Shown: positions 13,636-19,867 of the stretch, piece by piece | Layout of the letters: each line of letters opens with the position of its first letter | How positions within the stretch are numbered: the first letter of the stretch is position 1 | Assembly (NCBI GenBank): GCA_964436815.1 | Contig: CAYTER010000042.1 | Location: 1-19,867, forward strand | Length of the DNA stretch: 19,867 nucleotides | Direction: 5' to 3' | Source of the DNA: UBA993 sp964436815 | GTDB taxonomy: Bacteria; Bacillota; Dethiobacteria; DTU022 | Made by a program: the position numbers and the translations under genes | Notes under the pieces: model-generated | What the model was told of the DNA's origin: nothing | The model's database searches: none | Seen by the model: only the letters and a program-made list of their open reading frames with translations

Positions 13636-14796
13636 TCAGATCTCCACGAACGAGCCTACTGCTGTCAGCAGGTAGGCCAAAATGACCAGCACCTGGAAGA
13701 AAGTGCCGCCCCAGAATCCAATATTCCAACCGGCAGGCGACAACTGAACAGCTTTGCTGAACCGTGATGCCCGGTAAGCCGGAATGAGCAACAGCGCAAC
13801 CACAACAGCAATCCCGCCTCCGACCAGACGCATCAGGCTTAAGAATGTTGCCGCTCCGGCCAGGGCAATGATCAGCGTCGGCAGGGTGGCCGCCAGCCAG
13901 GATAGTCTCTCAGACCACCCGATCCGCTCGCGGATAATTACTACCAGGGCATAGGAAAGTGACCAGTAGGTGGTCAGCATTGCTAAAAATACAAATACTG
14001 AACCGAGGATAGCAGCCCAACCGCCAACCGCTGCGGACCAGCCGATTATTGCCACTTCGGTAACAGTTTCTGAAACTGAGAGGGCAAAAAATGTCACAAT
14101 CAGGATAAATGCAAAATTGAGCCCGATTCCGGCCCATACAGCCTTCGGAATCAGCTTCTTGTTCCAGGATAATCCCTCAACCGCCTGGGGAATAGAAAAG
14201 AAAGAGGCAAAAGCGAACATAATCATACCGAAAAGGGCGAGGGTAACATTACCCAGCGGCCTGACCAGGGCCAGTGGTTGCATTGGCTGGGCAAGCGAAG
14301 CTGCGGCCAGCACGATAAAGATCAGGGCAATAGCGCCAATGGCATATTTTTCACTGATACCCAAAATTTTAAGCCCGAAAAAGACAACCCCCGCGGCAAC
14401 CAGGTAGAACAGCAATTTACCGGCCCAGAGCGGGAGGTTAAAAAGATTGACCAGGATCTCGCCGGCTCCGACAACATAGGCTGCCATGCTGGAAAAAAGG
14501 ATCACCAGGAGCAGGATGAAAAATAGCCAGGCCAGCAGGTTTTCATAACGCCCCTTGAAGAGGTATTTGCGGAAGAGCTCAACAATCTGAATTGATTCCT
14601 CCTCGCCGGAACACATCTCGGCAATCATCAGATGCAGCAGTACTGAAAAACAATAGGCAACCACCAAAATTAAAAGTGTCACAAAAAGACCGTTCTGAGC
14701 GGCCAGGAACGGCACAGCCATAATTCCACCGCCGACTCCGTAACCGGTTATGATACAGGAAGCTTCAACAAAGGTCAGTTCTTTTTTTACTGTCAC
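13636..14796 (-). CDS. Amino-acid permease, APC superfamily (aromatic/hydroxy amino-acid permease-like)
   Basis: This is an integral membrane protein of 386 residues with about eleven hydrophobic helices. The first helix carries the glycine-rich unwound motif GYGVGGGIMAVP (18-29) found in proton- or sodium-coupled amino-acid carriers of the Trp/Tyr (HAAAP) and AAAP families, and FASFFSIPQAVEGL in the middle resembles helix 6 of such proteins. Substrate cannot be read from sequence. The start is a GTG at 14796 with GGGAG about 10 bases upstream; no nearby ATG precedes the first helix. It lies 79 bp after the penicillin-acylase-like gene on the same strand with only a weak hairpin between, so the two may be co-transcribed, with the permease handling an amino acid released or consumed by the hydrolase. 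A GerAB-like spore permease is a less likely alternative. Confidence 0.78.
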   Translation of the reverse strand: MTVKKELTFVEASCIITGYGVGGGIMAVPFLAAQNGLFVTLLILVVAYCFSVLLHLMIAEMCSGEEESIQIVELFRKYLFKGRYENLLAWLFFILLLVILFSSMAAYVVGAGEILVNLFNLPLWAGKLLFYLVAAGVVFFGLKILGISEKYAIGAIALIFIVLAAASLAQPMQPLALVRPLGNVTLALFGMIMFAFASFFSIPQAVEGLSWNKKLIPKAVWAGIGLNFAFILIVTFFALSVSETVTEVAIIGWSAAVGGWAAILGSVFVFLAMLTTYWSLSYALVVIIRERIGWSERLSWLAATLPTLIIALAGAATFLSLMRLVGGGIAVVVALLLIPAYRASRFSKAVQLSPAGWNIGFWGGTFFQVLVILAYLLTAVGSFVEI

Positions 14797-14875
14797 CGTA
14801 TAATCTCTCCCTTATCCAGATCATTTTTTGCAGTTTTTACTTCCCCGATTTGATTATGTCAGTTCACGCTGACGA

Positions 14876-17065
14876 TTAATTCTCCTGCTTCGTTAAACTC
14901 AGTTCGTTATATTTTCCGCTCTGCCATCCAGGTATACCGGAAACATACCATTTGGAGAAGCGGCGATCCGAAGGCCCCCCGGCCAGAACTGAATGAACTT
15001 TTTCCTCCGCCAGATCGGTAATAAACCGGTAGGTTGGCGAAAAGGTGGCAATTCGCCCTGCTTCTTTGAAGATCTGACTAATCGAGATTGTTGCCCGCCC
15101 ACCGATCAGCTCAAGTGGCCCATAATCAAAACCAAAAATACGGGGCAGGCGCCCGCCGAGCAACAGATGGCGCATCATTATTTTTCTACCCTTTCCGTAT
15201 GGTTCCGCTTTTTTGGCCAGGCCTCGTACTAGCGCTTCACGGTAAAGATCTGCCCGCTGACGGCCTTTAAACCAGGCTGAATCTTCACTGAGCAAAACCC
15301 GGTCAAAATTCCAGTCGTAGTCATGCAAAAGGACTGTTTCATTTAGGAGGAAGTCGTAAGCACCCTTTCCGAAATTCATTTCGCCAAAAACAATTTGCAA
15401 CAGCTCGCTGTGAATATTTTCGAACATTGTCGGGGCAACCGAATCCGAGTTGTAAACCAAATCCCAGCCGGCCAGGAGCTTTCCGGCTTCGTTATCCGGC
15501 AATAGCGGCCTGAAGAGGCGCATAAAATCTTCCGCCTGCTTGGAATAAAGGTCATATTGCATCTTTTTCATTGATTCAACGCTGTGATCGTTGTGCTGAT
15601 TGAGCAGTTCGCTAATCCGGCGGGTCCGGTACGGCGCCATAGCCAGATTTGTCACCTTAACCGGGGCCAGATTATTAAGATCCTGGTTGGCTGTTACAAT
15701 ATAATTTTCCGGTGGGTTGAGCAGCGAAGGATTACTCTTACGATCATGGAATCCCTGCCAATCGTAACTCTCGTCCCACCCGGGCAGAGGCAGCAGGCCG
15801 CTGCAGCCCTCTTTGCGCACCGGGTTGCGGCCGCTCATCCGGTAACCAATATTTCCTGTCATGTCGGCTACCACCCAGTTAAACGCCGCAAAATCAAGAT
15901 TGCCAAAGTGCTCCAGGGCTTCATCGACGTTTTTACAGAGCGGTATTTCAAACATGTTAATAATCGTTTCAGCCCCGCAGGAACGGCCGGAAGACCAGGC
16001 AAAGCAGGGGTAATAACCCTTTTCGGTCGGTTCTTCTTCAAGCACTCCATGTTCGTTCTCATAAAAGCGCACCCTGACCGGCTCTCTGCCCCGGACCCTG
16101 ATCATCTCCTCGCGCACTGTAAAAGGCAGCCACTCTGAGCCCCGACGATAAGTTGTGCCTTGAACTTCTTCAATAAAGTAATCGATGACATCCATATTCC
16201 CGTAAGTCGGAGACCAGGCCAGGTGATCGGATCGACCCATAGCCGGTCCCGGAACGCCCGGCACGGTAGCCCCGATAAAGAAGAAACCATCTGTTTCCAT
16301 GATTACCTCCTGCCAGATCGCCGGCAGGCGGCTGGTGTCAAGATGCGGATCCCCACAAAACAAAGGTTTTCCCGACTTACTTTTAGCCCCTGCAACTACC
16401 CAGTTGTTGCTGCACTGGAGGCGGGGCAGCTCAGCCCATTTAACCGACTCCGGGATGATCGGTTCAGGCAGGCGAACCTGGCGGATAATCTCCAAAAATT
16501 CCTGATCGGGTTCTTCGGTCAGGTAGGGAAAAAGCTCCTTGATCATGGCGAGGGGAACATCCTGTTTGATCATCTGGATAATAAACTTTTCCATCCAACC
16601 CTGGGTTTCGGTTAGATCGGTTACCCCGATCAACTTCGCGGTAATGATTGAATCGGCAGGTGACCAGGGATCCGGGCGGTGGCCAAGCAGCTTGAACTCG
16701 AAGGGCAGCGGTCCCGAAGTTAGCCGCTCATTAACTCCGGCGCAGTAGGCATTGATCAGTTTCAGGGTGGTGCCGGTTAACTTTGCTGCTTCCATGATGG
16801 CATCATTCCAAAGATTGCAGCGGCGCATCGCGATATCCAGCTTAAGCAGAAAAGGGTCAAGGCATTCGGCTCCTCGTCCCCGGGCAATGAGACGGCTAAG
16901 TTCCATGTTTAAAAAACGGTCGTGAGCCTGAACCCATCCGAGCCCGAAATAAAGGTCGGCAAAGGAGTCGGCCCGGATAACCGGAATGCCATGGTCTTCC
17001 CTGTTGATCGTCAGATTGCTCTCAATGCCTTTAAGGACAACTCCATTTCTGCCCAGTTTTGCCAT
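14876..17065 (-). CDS. Penicillin-acylase-family N-terminal nucleophile hydrolase without signal peptide
   Basis: This is a 729-residue member of the penicillin amidase (peptidase S45) family, whose precursors self-cleave into alpha and beta chains. Early residues show NREDHGIPVIRADSFADLYFGLGWVQAHDRFLNME (21-55), a family hallmark. The cleavage and nucleophile site is CSNNWVVAGAKSKSGKP (218-234), making Ser219 the beta-chain N-terminus, followed by CGDPHL. VADMTGNIGYRMSGRNPVR and TANQDLNNL are further family blocks. Known members hydrolyse amide bonds of beta-lactam side chains, N-acyl-homoserine lactones or N-acyl amino acids; the substrate here is unknown. Most characterised relatives are exported, but this one starts MAKLGRNGVVLKG, and an in-frame TAA lies 27 bases upstream of the ATG, so no leader peptide is possible. 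A weak hairpin (GTCAG/CTGAC, 14858-14873) follows the region of its stop. Confidence 0.9.
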   Translation of the reverse strand: MAKLGRNGVVLKGIESNLTINREDHGIPVIRADSFADLYFGLGWVQAHDRFLNMELSRLIARGRGAECLDPFLLKLDIAMRRCNLWNDAIMEAAKLTGTTLKLINAYCAGVNERLTSGPLPFEFKLLGHRPDPWSPADSIITAKLIGVTDLTETQGWMEKFIIQMIKQDVPLAMIKELFPYLTEEPDQEFLEIIRQVRLPEPIIPESVKWAELPRLQCSNNWVVAGAKSKSGKPLFCGDPHLDTSRLPAIWQEVIMETDGFFFIGATVPGVPGPAMGRSDHLAWSPTYGNMDVIDYFIEEVQGTTYRRGSEWLPFTVREEMIRVRGREPVRVRFYENEHGVLEEEPTEKGYYPCFAWSSGRSCGAETIINMFEIPLCKNVDEALEHFGNLDFAAFNWVVADMTGNIGYRMSGRNPVRKEGCSGLLPLPGWDESYDWQGFHDRKSNPSLLNPPENYIVTANQDLNNLAPVKVTNLAMAPYRTRRISELLNQHNDHSVESMKKMQYDLYSKQAEDFMRLFRPLLPDNEAGKLLAGWDLVYNSDSVAPTMFENIHSELLQIVFGEMNFGKGAYDFLLNETVLLHDYDWNFDRVLLSEDSAWFKGRQRADLYREALVRGLAKKAEPYGKGRKIMMRHLLLGGRLPRIFGFDYGPLELIGGRATISISQIFKEAGRIATFSPTYRFITDLAEEKVHSVLAGGPSDRRFSKWYVSGIPGWQSGKYNELSLTKQEN

Positions 17066-17142
17066 CGCAAAATTCCCTCTTTTCTTTACGGATTAAAGTG
17101 TTGTGCTATTATTGATTATAGAATAAAAAGGGGAGGAAGTAG
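17066..17142. promoter_or_regulatory. Divergent promoter region between the acylase homologue and plsY
   Basis: These 77 bp separate oppositely oriented genes and must hold both promoters. For the minus strand there is a perfect TATAAT (17120-17115), about 50 bp from the acylase ATG, with a poor -35. For the plus strand TTTACG (17085-17090), 16 bases and TATTAT (17107-17112) is a possible pair. plsY has a strong GGGGAGGA ribosome site 5 bases before its ATG. The box assignments are tentative. Confidence 0.45.
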
Positions 17143-17721
17143 ATGGCAGATTTAATCCTGGCTGTGACCGCTTACCTTTTGGGAACTTTCCCTTCAGCCT
17201 ATATCTGTGGGAAGATCTTCAGGGGTTTGGATATCCGGTCTTCCGGCAGTGGCAACATGGGAGCGATGAACACGGCGCGGGAAGCCGGTCTGATTGCAGG
17301 CATCGTAACCCTTCTGTTTGATTTTCTAAAAGGCCTCCTGGCGGTTTATCTTGCCGGCCGTTTCGGAAATTTGCCCTGGCTCCCCTTCATCGCCGCCCTG
17401 CTGGTTGTGCTGGGTCACAACTATAACCTCTTTTTCGGGTTTAAAGGAGGCAAGGGGCTGGCCAGCCTGGCCGGTGCCCTGATCTTGCTTGCTCCGGTTA
17501 TTATTGGTTATATGCTGCTCCTATATCTGCTCTTAATTTTCCTGATCAGGGATACAAACACGGCAGCCGGTATCGGCATCCTTTCGCTTCCGCTTTTTCT
17601 TGGGATTCAAACCGGCGAACCGGCCGGTTATATCAGCGGGGCGGCCATGGCCCTGGTTATTTTCATCAAGCATATAAGGGATTTTAAAGCATACGCTCAG
17701 GGAAGAAGAAAGATGTTTTAA
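17143..17721 (+). CDS. plsY: PlsY-like glycerol-3-phosphate acyltransferase family membrane protein
   Basis: PlsY transfers an acyl group from acyl phosphate to glycerol 3-phosphate, the first committed step of phospholipid synthesis in most bacteria. The 192-residue protein has about five to seven membrane helices and the N-terminal pattern AYLLGTFPSAYICGK expected for the family. Signature 1 is SGSGNMGAMNTAR (34-46), where GATN is usual; signature 2 is GHNYNLFFGFKGGKGLAS (91-108), where the family has GHxxPxF...KGGKGVAT. The third motif is hard to place (RDTNTAAGIG). These changes suggest a divergent paralogue rather than the housekeeping enzyme, though the key Gly, Asn and Lys residues remain. 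It is the only plus-strand gene in the window and appears monocistronic, ending in a hairpin before a convergent gene. Confidence 0.83.
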   Translation: MADLILAVTAYLLGTFPSAYICGKIFRGLDIRSSGSGNMGAMNTAREAGLIAGIVTLLFDFLKGLLAVYLAGRFGNLPWLPFIAALLVVLGHNYNLFFGFKGGKGLASLAGALILLAPVIIGYMLLLYLLLIFLIRDTNTAAGIGILSLPLFLGIQTGEPAGYISGAAMALVIFIKHIRDFKAYAQGRRKMF

Positions 17722-17723
17722 CT

Positions 17724-17764
17724 GCGCTGTCCTGTTAAGTCAGCGATAGCACAGGATTAAGCGC
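17724..17764. terminator. Nested hairpin between convergent plsY and DUF1638 genes
   Basis: GCGCT (17724-17728) pairs with AGCGC (17760-17764), and inside it TCCTGT (17730-17735) pairs with ACAGGA (17751-17756), giving 11 paired bases around a 15-base loop. It fills the gap between two convergent stop codons. There is no T-run on either strand, so as an intrinsic terminator it is imperfect, but its position suggests a bidirectional end signal. Confidence 0.5.
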
Positions 17765-17770
17765 CAGATA

Positions 17771-18424
17771 TTACATAAAATCGTTGTATTTCGATATTTC
17801 GCCGGGCTTCACTACCACGAAATCTTTTCCCCAGCTGTTGCCGGTTATTTTCTCAAAGAAGCTTTTTTCACCCCTGATCGCCTGGTAATCAACCTGTAGA
17901 AATTCAGCAACTGACCGGGCATAGTTTTCATACTGGCCAAGATCAGGCAGATGGGTATCGATAAAAGCGACCCGCTTGTAGTGGCGGTATGATTCATCGG
18001 AGATCCATTTGGCATTCTCCTCACCATATTTAGCCTTGTTCTCTTCGTATTCCTGAATTGGATCTGCGTTCTGATCGATCCAGCCCTTGCTGAGGTAGTA
18101 TGTTCCAGGATCAGCGCCAAATTCTTCTTCGTACCTGGCTCTTGACCCCAGCAAAAGGCTGATACAGTCGTGCACCCGGGGGATAATCAGTGTTTTATCC
18201 CCAGCCTGCAAGCCATCAAGTCCCCGGGAACAAAGACCATAAACAAATACCAGCACTTCAGCTACTTCTTCATCGTCAATCCGCCTCTGCAATTCTTCGC
18301 GCAGTTTGTCGGGATTGCGGTGCAGCGCGTATTCAACATAATCAACCGCTATGTTTTCCGGTTTAATGGCATCTATTTCATCCATCATTGTTTTACAGCA
18401 AATCAGCTTGATTTTTTGCTCCAT
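17771..18424 (-). CDS. DUF1638 domain-containing protein
   Basis: This 217-residue soluble protein of unknown function has recognisable DUF1638 blocks: YGLCSRGLDGLQAG (62-75), IPRVHDCISLLLGSRARYEEEF (81-102) and PGTYYLSKGWID (106-117). Cysteines 9, 10, 65 and 87 and His85 lie in or near these blocks and could bind a metal or cofactor. From memory, DUF1638 proteins often occur near corrinoid-dependent methyltransferase genes, which would be a loose link to the B12 operon, but nothing here proves it. The ATG at 18424 is chosen because AAGGA precedes it and because a likely promoter covers 18457-18484. The longer frame from a TTG at 18484 would begin inside that promoter. It is convergent with plsY and 82 bp downstream of the ABC permease gene. 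Confidence 0.85.
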   Translation of the reverse strand: MEQKIKLICCKTMMDEIDAIKPENIAVDYVEYALHRNPDKLREELQRRIDDEEVAEVLVFVYGLCSRGLDGLQAGDKTLIIPRVHDCISLLLGSRARYEEEFGADPGTYYLSKGWIDQNADPIQEYEENKAKYGEENAKWISDESYRHYKRVAFIDTHLPDLGQYENYARSVAEFLQVDYQAIRGEKSFFEKITGNSWGKDFVVVKPGEISKYNDFM

Positions 18425-18456
18425 GAAAGCCACTTCCTTATCAGTGATCTCAGGTG

Positions 18457-18484
18457 ATAATAACATAATCCTGACGATGATCAA
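18457..18484 (-). promoter_or_regulatory. Likely promoter of the DUF1638 gene
   Basis: The minus strand has TTGATC (18484-18479), a 16-base spacer and TATTAT (18462-18457), giving a start near 18450 and a leader of about 26 bases to the ATG at 18424. The match to sigma-A consensus is fair (4/6 and 5/6). It lies in the 82-bp gap after the ABC permease gene. Confidence 0.5.
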
Positions 18485-18506
18485 ATCTTTTAAAATCCCT
18501 TGATGA

Positions 18507-19733
18507 TTAAAAAAATCTTAGCGCTTCGGCCGGATCAATCTTCGCGGCAAAGCCTGCCGGCAGAGAAGACGCAAGCCCACCGGTTACTACGGTAATAACC
18601 GTAACTGCTATCATCAATAACGGATCCCAGGTCAGGTTTAAAACTCCACCGGAAAATAAGGGCCAGATGCGGTAAGCAACCAGCAGCCCGGCATGGTAAC
18701 CAAGTATACCGCCAAGAGCACTTAACAGAATCCCTTCCGTGCAAATAATCCTGAAAATATGCGAGCCCCTGAAACCGATCGCCCTGAAAATGCCAATTTC
18801 CCTGGTCCTTTCACGGACTGCTGTATACATATTCAGGCCGACCAGAAATATACCGCTTGAAAAAATTAGAAGCGCTGCTGCATAGCCATAGCGGGCTACC
18901 ATGCCTGCCAGCTCATTCCTGCCCATGACCGCCTGGCGGACACTGGTAATTCTGGCATGGGGAAGACCTTTTTCAAGCTGTTCCAAAATATTGGGTTCAC
19001 TAACCAGGCTGAAGTCAACCGCCAGTTCAATTAACGTTAAAGCACCTCTTTTCCCGAGGATCTCCTGGGCAGAATTGTAATTCATGAAAACCTGGTTATC
19101 TTCCGCCCCGCCGTTAGGATGCAGAATCCCGACCACCAGGAATTCTCTGCCGGCAATATCGATGGTCTGATCTTCTTCAATACCCAGCCGTTCAGCAGCA
19201 ATTTTTCCGACTACCACCTGATCATCACTTAAATCCGGTGCTGTTTCATCCGGTCTTCTCATCCCTGAAGGAGTCTCTGCCTCATGTTCGGCGCCTTCTT
19301 CCTGTTCAACATGCAGGTGGAGCCAGGGTTTAACTGCATAATCGGCTTCCAGACTGCCTCCGGCGACAGCCATATCAACCCCGTTAACCAAAGCTATGCC
19401 AATCAGTTTAGGAGCAATCGCCACGATTGCCTGCCGGTCAGGCACTAATTCCAGGGCTTGCAGGTCATTTTCGGTCAGCTCCTCAGCATCATAATGCAGC
19501 TCGGGGATAGTGATGCCACCGTAAGAAAAAGAAAGTGATCCGGTATCGGCAGATATGACAATATTCGAACCGATATCAGCAAGCTGCCTGTTTATTTCAG
19601 CCTCCATCGATCTAACCAGGCTGTATACAGCAACCAGGGCGGCAGCGCCAAAGGTAATTGCAACCAGGGCCAGGACTGCTTTCTTCTTTCGGCGCTTGAA
19701 ATTGTTTAAGGCAATCTGTAAGAGGTTCATCAT
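18507..19733 (-). CDS. MacB/FtsX-type ABC transporter permease
   Basis: This is a 408-residue protein with the four-helix plan of LolC/MacB-like mechanotransmission permeases: a short basic N-terminus (NNFKRRKKK), TM1 at about 17-38, a large extracytoplasmic MacB_PCD-like domain (about 40-275), then three C-terminal helices forming the FtsX domain. The last part has VRERTREIGIFRAIGFRGSHIFRI, the conserved coupling segment, and ends PAGFAAKIDPAEALRFF, the standard family C-terminus. Such systems move lipoproteins, peptides or antibiotics or transmit force across the membrane; no substrate can be inferred. The extracytoplasmic domain has a very acidic stretch (EQEEGAEHEAE). Two adjacent ATGs are possible at the start. 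The first overlaps the stop of the upstream ATPase gene, so the pair is translationally coupled. Confidence 0.91.
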   Translation of the reverse strand: MMNLLQIALNNFKRRKKKAVLALVAITFGAAALVAVYSLVRSMEAEINRQLADIGSNIVISADTGSLSFSYGGITIPELHYDAEELTENDLQALELVPDRQAIVAIAPKLIGIALVNGVDMAVAGGSLEADYAVKPWLHLHVEQEEGAEHEAETPSGMRRPDETAPDLSDDQVVVGKIAAERLGIEEDQTIDIAGREFLVVGILHPNGGAEDNQVFMNYNSAQEILGKRGALTLIELAVDFSLVSEPNILEQLEKGLPHARITSVRQAVMGRNELAGMVARYGYAAALLIFSSGIFLVGLNMYTAVRERTREIGIFRAIGFRGSHIFRIICTEGILLSALGGILGYHAGLLVAYRIWPLFSGGVLNLTWDPLLMIAVTVITVVTGGLASSLPAGFAAKIDPAEALRFF

Positions 19734-19867
19734 AACCCTCCTGCCTGTAAATTACTGCACCGATCGGTCCTGAAACTCACGTCTTGATTAGCTGGACCGG
19801 TTAAAGCCCCGTCCTGCATCAAAATAGTGCGGTCCATATAGATACTGTTCTCCTGGTTGTGGGTTAC
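19730..19867 (-). CDS. ABC transporter ATP-binding protein, MacB/LolD type (C-terminal 45 residues only)
   Basis: The last 45 codons before the TGA at 19732-19730 are in the window. They begin with VTHNQE, the switch-histidine (H-loop) region of an ABC ATPase, followed by YMDRTILMQDGAL, the usual strand and turn after it. The pattern matches the end of LolD/MacB-type ATPases, which pair with FtsX-domain permeases. The stop overlaps the ATG of the permease gene, supporting a two-gene transporter. The remainder lies beyond the window edge. The TATAGATAC-like bases near 19836 are coding sequence, not a promoter. Confidence 0.85.
   Translation of the reverse strand, partial: VTHNQENSIYMDRTILMQDGALTGPANQDVSFRTDRCSNLQAGGL

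Noticed and set aside
14858..14873. GTCAG/CTGAC hairpin after the acylase stop as an intrinsic terminator
   Set aside because: The stem has only 5 bp with a 6-base loop and is followed by no T-run on the minus strand, so it is too weak to call.
15584..16138. 184-codon plus-strand reading frame opposite the penicillin-acylase homologue
   Set aside because: It is an antisense shadow of conserved coding sequence, with no recognisable domain, promoter or ribosome binding site.
18425..18484. N-terminal extension of the DUF1638 protein from a TTG start
   Set aside because: The added 20 residues do not resemble the family, and the TTG coincides with the -35 box of a likely promoter. The ATG at 18424 has a ribosome site.
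1..19867. CRISPR arrays, insertion sequences, tRNA genes or phage/defence islands
   Set aside because: I saw no regularly spaced repeats, transposase motifs, cloverleaf sequences or terminal inverted repeats. Gene order and composition look uniform and chromosomal.

Overview
The window looks like a chromosomal segment of an anaerobic, spore-former-type Firmicute (Bacillota; clostridial or Peptococcaceae-like lineages fit best). This rests on strong AGGAG-type ribosome binding sites, tightly packed operons, frequent GTG and TTG starts, a Gram-positive-style lipoprotein binding protein, a DUF2680 protein and a DUF1638 protein. Assignment below phylum is a guess. All genes but one (plsY) lie on the minus strand. 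There are no tRNAs, rRNAs, insertion sequences, phage genes or CRISPR arrays that I can see.

Region 1 (1-9960, minus strand) is one long vitamin B12 operon. In transcription order it has a consensus-like promoter (9932-9960), a cobalamin riboswitch (about 9752-9903), an intrinsic terminator (9685-9714), btuF, btuC, btuD, cobU, cbiB, cobS, cobD (L-threonine-phosphate decarboxylase), cbiP, cobT and the first codons of a cobC-like phosphatase cut by the window edge. It couples corrinoid uptake to aminopropanol attachment and nucleotide-loop assembly. The corrin-ring genes are not here. Nearly every junction from btuD onward is an overlap or a gap of a few bases, so translational coupling is likely. 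BtuD carries a C-terminal domain of about 150 residues beyond the ATPase.

Region 2 (9947-13624) holds a RarD-type EamA transporter, a BaeS/BaeR-like histidine kinase and response regulator pair, and upstream of these a small exported DUF2680 protein with its own terminator. The DUF2680 promoter has a helically phased 11-bp repeat array ending about 10 bp from a TATAAT box. This is the layout expected for an OmpR/PhoB-type activator site, and it suggests the adjacent pair controls this gene.

Region 3 (13636-17721) holds an APC-superfamily amino-acid permease and a penicillin-acylase-family Ntn hydrolase that cannot carry a signal peptide, because an in-frame stop lies just upstream of its start. 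Divergent from these is a PlsY-like membrane acyltransferase with altered signature motifs.

Region 4 (17724-19867) holds a hairpin between convergent genes, a DUF1638 protein with its own likely promoter, a MacB/FtsX-type ABC permease, and the end of its partner ATPase at the right edge.

The most interesting points are the phased operator array with the DUF2680/two-component module, the fused domain on BtuD, the cytoplasmic penicillin-acylase homologue next to a permease, and a possible second, translation-level switch in the btuF leader. I did not find a clearly new multi-gene defence or mobile system.
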